Source: Chelonoidis abingdonii (lineage: Eukaryota; Chordata; Testudines; Testudinidae). From it: 64,000 nucleotides of DNA. A program made the position numbers and the translations under genes. The notes below the pieces were generated by a model. It was not told the origin of the DNA. It ran no database searches and worked only from the letters and a program-made list of their open reading frames with translations. This document shows positions 62,801-64,000 of this stretch, piece after piece (positions within the stretch are counted from its first letter, which is position 1; each line of letters starts with the position of its first letter). Where the stretch lies: contig NC_133790.1 in NCBI RefSeq assembly GCF_003597395.2, positions 22,854,215 to 22,918,214 of the forward strand. The letters run 5' to 3'.

Positions 62801-64000
62801 GATCCTCAAGAAACCAAGTCATATGCTGGGTATGTGAAAAGACTTGAAATCTAGGCTGACCATGGCTGGCAGTTATCAGTGAACCTAACAGGGCTAAGGT
62901 CAGAGCCAGCACATCTTTGGCCACAGTTCTTCTCCCTGCAGTTTGGCCATCCTGCCTGGAGTTCTTGTCTGAGTACAGACTAAATGAAAGGGAACTTATG
63001 CAGAGGAAACAGCTTTCTGTAAAGGAAACTATGGAAATAGGCAGAACACAACGCAAGAAATCACACACTGTTCAGACAAGTGCTATAATACGTCTATACA
63101 AATAAAGTATATTCACATTTTACCATAGTATACAAAAATGCCAATGACTGCAATTTCAGCAGTAATTTTCATGGTCTTAAAGGTAGTGATCAGATACAGA
63201 AAATGTTGAACTTGCCCCAAAATTAGAGATAAAGCCATTAATACACTAGCTTGAAAAAAAGTTCATCTGCTATACTCCCTGACTACCTTGATTATTGATG
63301 CATTCAGTACATATATTTCTACATAAGTTAAAATTAAAGTCACCTTTAAAGATAGAGTAACTATTACAATGTATCTGTTTAAAAACAAAGACCTCTGCAC
63401 ATGAGGACTTAAAACTGAGACTTGCTTTGATCTCAAAAGATGAAAATTTTAACATCTCACCCTACTAAGATGGATTGAGTTTGTTTTGTTTACACCACAT
63501 TACTCAAGTTAGAAAGGAAATATGAACTACTTAAGTGGTAAAGGGACCACAGGTCTTCCTGGACCCAAACAGGGTATATTACATTTTACAGGTAGGTGGT
63601 GCTTCAGTATTTGGGCTGAAGGGTGTGTTACCCTTTCCATCCTTCACATTCAGTCCCTTTAACTGAATTTCCTTTGTTTTCTCTCAGATACCAATATCTC
63701 CTTTTATAATCAGGAAAAGAACATATATTTCACCCTTCTGTATACACACAAGGTAACCCTTGCACCAATACTCTGGAGACAGAACTTCAGTAACCAACAA
63801 GGGGTGGGGGGGAACCACCACAAACATTCAGTATAATTAAATACATAATCCCCTCACTCAGTCACTTACACAGGTTGAATACATATTCCCTTAAAGCTCA
63901 TTTGTATGAATGTCTAGGAGCCCTGATCTTCCACTCACTTGGCCTGTAGGAAGAGCTCTTTGTTGAAGGGTTTGTGTCCCCATTTGTTCCTTTTCCCCCA
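41743..64000 (-). CDS. RNF10: RNF10, RING finger E3 ubiquitin ligase (3' portion, exon 3 to stop)
   Basis: RNF10 ubiquitinates 40S ribosomal proteins on stalled ribosomes and also acts in the nucleus. Fifteen exons fit on the minus strand (numbered as in human), with coding intervals 63939-64000 (exon 3, cut by the window edge), 51717-51805, 50365-50549 (RING), 50148-50284, 48023-48183, 47179-47313, 46734-46983, 46349-46482, 45789-45906, 45284-45385, 44577-44711, 43704-43804, 43317-43377, 43027-43185 and 41743-41819. Introns are GT-AG, and phases agree from exon 5 to the stop. Two joins are imperfect. Exon 3 to exon 4 is out of phase by one base, and the exon 4 donor (GTGTAG) is weak, so the Val before Arg-Ile-Cys in human is missing. 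Exons 1-2 and the promoter lie beyond the right edge. Confidence 0.95.
43027..43185 (-). CDS. RNF10: RNF10 penultimate exon
   Basis: It encodes [20 protein letters not shown] followed by [14 protein letters not shown], a conserved acidic-to-hydrophobic segment of RNF10. Acceptor TTCCAG and donor GTAAGAA are good. The exon starts and ends in frame with its neighbours. Confidence 0.93.
45284..45385 (-). CDS. RNF10: RNF10 basic exon (Arg/Lys/Glu-rich)
   Basis: It encodes [20 protein letters not shown] followed by [13 protein letters not shown], a strongly charged, probably helical stretch conserved in RNF10. Donor GTAAGTC is strong. Confidence 0.93.
49421..49606 (+). mobile_element. tRNA-derived SINE with CR1-like tail (copy 1)
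   Basis: The head reads GGGATAGCTCAGTGGTTTGA, an A-box region, then GGTTGTGAGTTGAATCC, a B-box-like sequence. This is the tRNA-related part of turtle polymerase III SINEs. The tail (TTTGGACTAGATGACCTCCT, then TTCCAACCCTGATATTCTAT) is the CR1-type 3' end used for retrotransposition. It lies in an RNF10 intron. It is not a real tRNA gene, because the acceptor stem and anticodon arm are not paired. Confidence 0.85.
50365..50549 (-). CDS. RNF10: RNF10 RING-domain exon
   Basis: It encodes the C3HC4 RING finger: [20 protein letters not shown], then [15 protein letters not shown], then [15 protein letters not shown]. All zinc ligands (CxxC, CxHxxCxxC, CxxC) are present. The domain recruits the E2 enzyme. 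The acceptor is CATCCAG before CGA and the donor is AAGAG then GTAAG. An indel-broken copy lies at about 55056-55240 and should not be annotated as a second RING gene. Confidence 0.96.
51411..51432 (+). repeat. Poly(G) tract
   Basis: About 20 G with a single C, near the end of the copied region. The matching tract in the second copy is at about 56087-56108. Such tracts are poorly read by long-read chemistry, so their length is uncertain. Confidence 0.9.
51836..52080 (-). repeat. DIRS 3' terminal repeat
   Basis: The bases from the GGTTACTCACCTTTGTAACT block through the GGCGCC-rich middle and the CCGGCTCTCCGACAGTGG end are the inverse of the 5' terminal repeat at 62520-62749. Shared blocks include TCATATCCATTCCAAGT and CCCCTAGCAACACC. 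Confidence 0.8.
52083..52183. repeat. DIRS internal complementary region joining both termini
   Basis: Bases 52083-52144 are the inverse of 51836-51897 (one extra base in the outer arm). Bases 52145-52183 are the exact reverse complement of 62711-62749. The two parts abut, so the region is a template-like copy of the joined termini, the hallmark of DIRS. Confidence 0.88.
52240..53330 (-). pseudogene. DIRS tyrosine recombinase remnant
   Basis: On the minus strand a [12 protein letters not shown] segment (52760-52792) carries the catalytic Arg region. Further 3', [14 protein letters not shown] (about 52355-52396) carries the HxxR box, and HYALV (52279-52293) carries the tyrosine. They are spaced as in DIRS recombinases, but the frame is broken between the Arg and HxxR parts. 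The longest open part is 52568-52966. The enzyme would recombine circular cDNA into the genome. A more damaged copy lies at about 57000-58100. Confidence 0.8.
53357..53381. other. Assembly gap, 25 N
   Basis: Exactly 25 unknown bases. The sequence before the gap continues, in homologous terms, at about 58111. The sequence after the gap restarts at the equivalent of 48685. Confidence 0.99.
54116..54302 (+). mobile_element. tRNA-derived SINE (copy 2, inside the duplicated segment)
   Basis: Same SINE as at 49421-49606, with several single-base differences. It exists only because the segment is duplicated. Confidence 0.75.
54847..54976 (-). pseudogene. RNF10: Broken copy of RNF10 exon 6
   Basis: It matches the exon at 50148-50284 but carries several one-base losses that shift the frame. 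It is part of the duplicated segment and very probably not real. Confidence 0.75.
55056..55240 (-). pseudogene. RNF10: Broken copy of RNF10 RING exon
   Basis: It matches 50365-50549 with frame-shifting indels in the RING-coding part, for example extra bases before the first CxxC and losses in the middle. The splice signals are altered too. Confidence 0.8.
56413..56501 (-). pseudogene. RNF10: Broken copy of RNF10 exon 4
   Basis: It matches 51717-51805 with indels. Notably it shares the CTGCGCAG start with the first copy, so the extra base relative to the expected reading frame is in both copies. Confidence 0.75.
56533..58110 (-). mobile_element. Second copy of DIRS 3' end and recombinase (duplicated segment)
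   Basis: It repeats 51836-53356, again mostly with indel differences. The terminal repeat and internal region are at about 56533-56880, and recombinase pieces follow. It is the overlap of the same element, not a separate insertion. Confidence 0.8.
58183..59640 (-). pseudogene. DIRS reverse transcriptase-RNase H, mostly open
   Basis: A frame of about 460 codons or more holds RT motifs: LDMKDAYFH (residues 24-32 from the first start-like codon), a [10 protein letters not shown] block, then YLDD at 89-92 (catalytic). RNase H pieces follow: [14 protein letters not shown] (253-266), NIRELQAV (284-291), and TDNTTA (311-316). The reading frame is open upstream to about 59640 ([19 protein letters not shown]). 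After about residue 355 the sequence changes frame, and the expected end with ADSLSR-like residues is lost. It is probably inactive, but it is the best preserved coding part of any mobile element in the window. Confidence 0.88.
59640..62400 (-). other. DIRS upstream RT part and gag-like leader
   Basis: Bases up to about 60450 continue the N-terminal side of the RT reading ([14 protein letters not shown], with indels). Beyond that the sequence is GC-rich and holds no clear protein. By position this is the gag/leader region of DIRS, but no motif proves it. A run of about 16 G lies near 61707. Confidence 0.55.
62520..62749 (-). repeat. DIRS 5' terminal repeat
   Basis: It contains the ACGACCGACACGGGC and AGAAGGAACTGAGGAGCGG blocks, the GGCGCC-rich middle, and the end CTTGGAATGGATATGAGCAA. 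Its last 39 bases are the exact inverse of 52145-52183. Element end at 62749 is chosen from this match. Confidence 0.85.
62750..63938 (-). other. RNF10: RNF10 intron 3 (unannotated part)
   Basis: Intron sequence between exon 3 and the DIRS. No repeat or RNA gene was recognised. Confidence 0.6.

Noticed and set aside
1..64000. CRISPR array, toxin-antitoxin, phage or other prokaryotic defence system
   Set aside because: No regular direct repeats with spacers and no operon-like gene packing; introns, LINEs and SINEs show this is vertebrate DNA.

Overview
This window is vertebrate nuclear DNA, most likely from a turtle (probably Cryptodira). The evidence is the repeat content: CR1 LINEs ending in the ATGAATCT-type tail, DIRS tyrosine-recombinase retrotransposons, a tRNA-derived SINE with a CR1-like tail, hAT-like MITEs and old MIR relics. 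It also carries the conserved tail-to-tail gene pair POP5 / RNF10. No bacterial, viral or organellar genes were seen. Species assignment is inference from repeat families I recognise; no search was run.

Layout. 1-3870: degenerate 5' part of a DIRS element on the minus strand. 4003-5504: two CR1 fragments (minus). 5505-6570: 3' end of another DIRS (minus). 6575-7096: CR1 3' fragment (plus). 8001-9183: an LTR standing alone. 11080-15294: a nearly full-length but decayed CR1. 15589-15902, 16694-16914 and 28064-28474: three short DNA transposons with terminal inverted repeats and target duplications. 16.9-30.7 kb otherwise holds MIR relics and sequence in which I recognise no gene. 30714-35334: a Ty3/gypsy-type LTR retrotransposon with two LTRs and a 5-bp target duplication (GCAGG). 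35.35-36.3 kb: the CpG-rich POP5 promoter. 36001-38363: POP5, five coding exons, complete. 41743 to the right edge: RNF10 on the minus strand, from the stop codon back to part of exon 3. A DIRS retrotransposon of about 6.2 kb (after correcting the assembly) lies in the RNF10 intron between exons 3 and 4.

The most important observation concerns the assembly. A 25-base N gap (53357-53381) is flanked by two copies of the same 4.7 kb: 48685-53356 and 53382-about 58110. They contain RNF10 exons 4-6, a SINE, and the DIRS terminus and recombinase. The copies differ mainly by 1-2 base insertions and deletions, as expected of unpolished long-read contig ends that overlap but were not merged. A second indel-type duplication lies inside the gypsy element, where the integrase region occurs twice. 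These should not be read as biological duplications before checking.

POP5 (an RNase P/MRP subunit) and RNF10 (a RING E3 ligase) are ordinary conserved genes. The rest is mobile-element history. I found no credible undescribed biological system. The most instructive elements are the DIRS copy, whose internal complementary region matches both termini, and the strong splice-donor-like sites on both strands of its inverted repeat.
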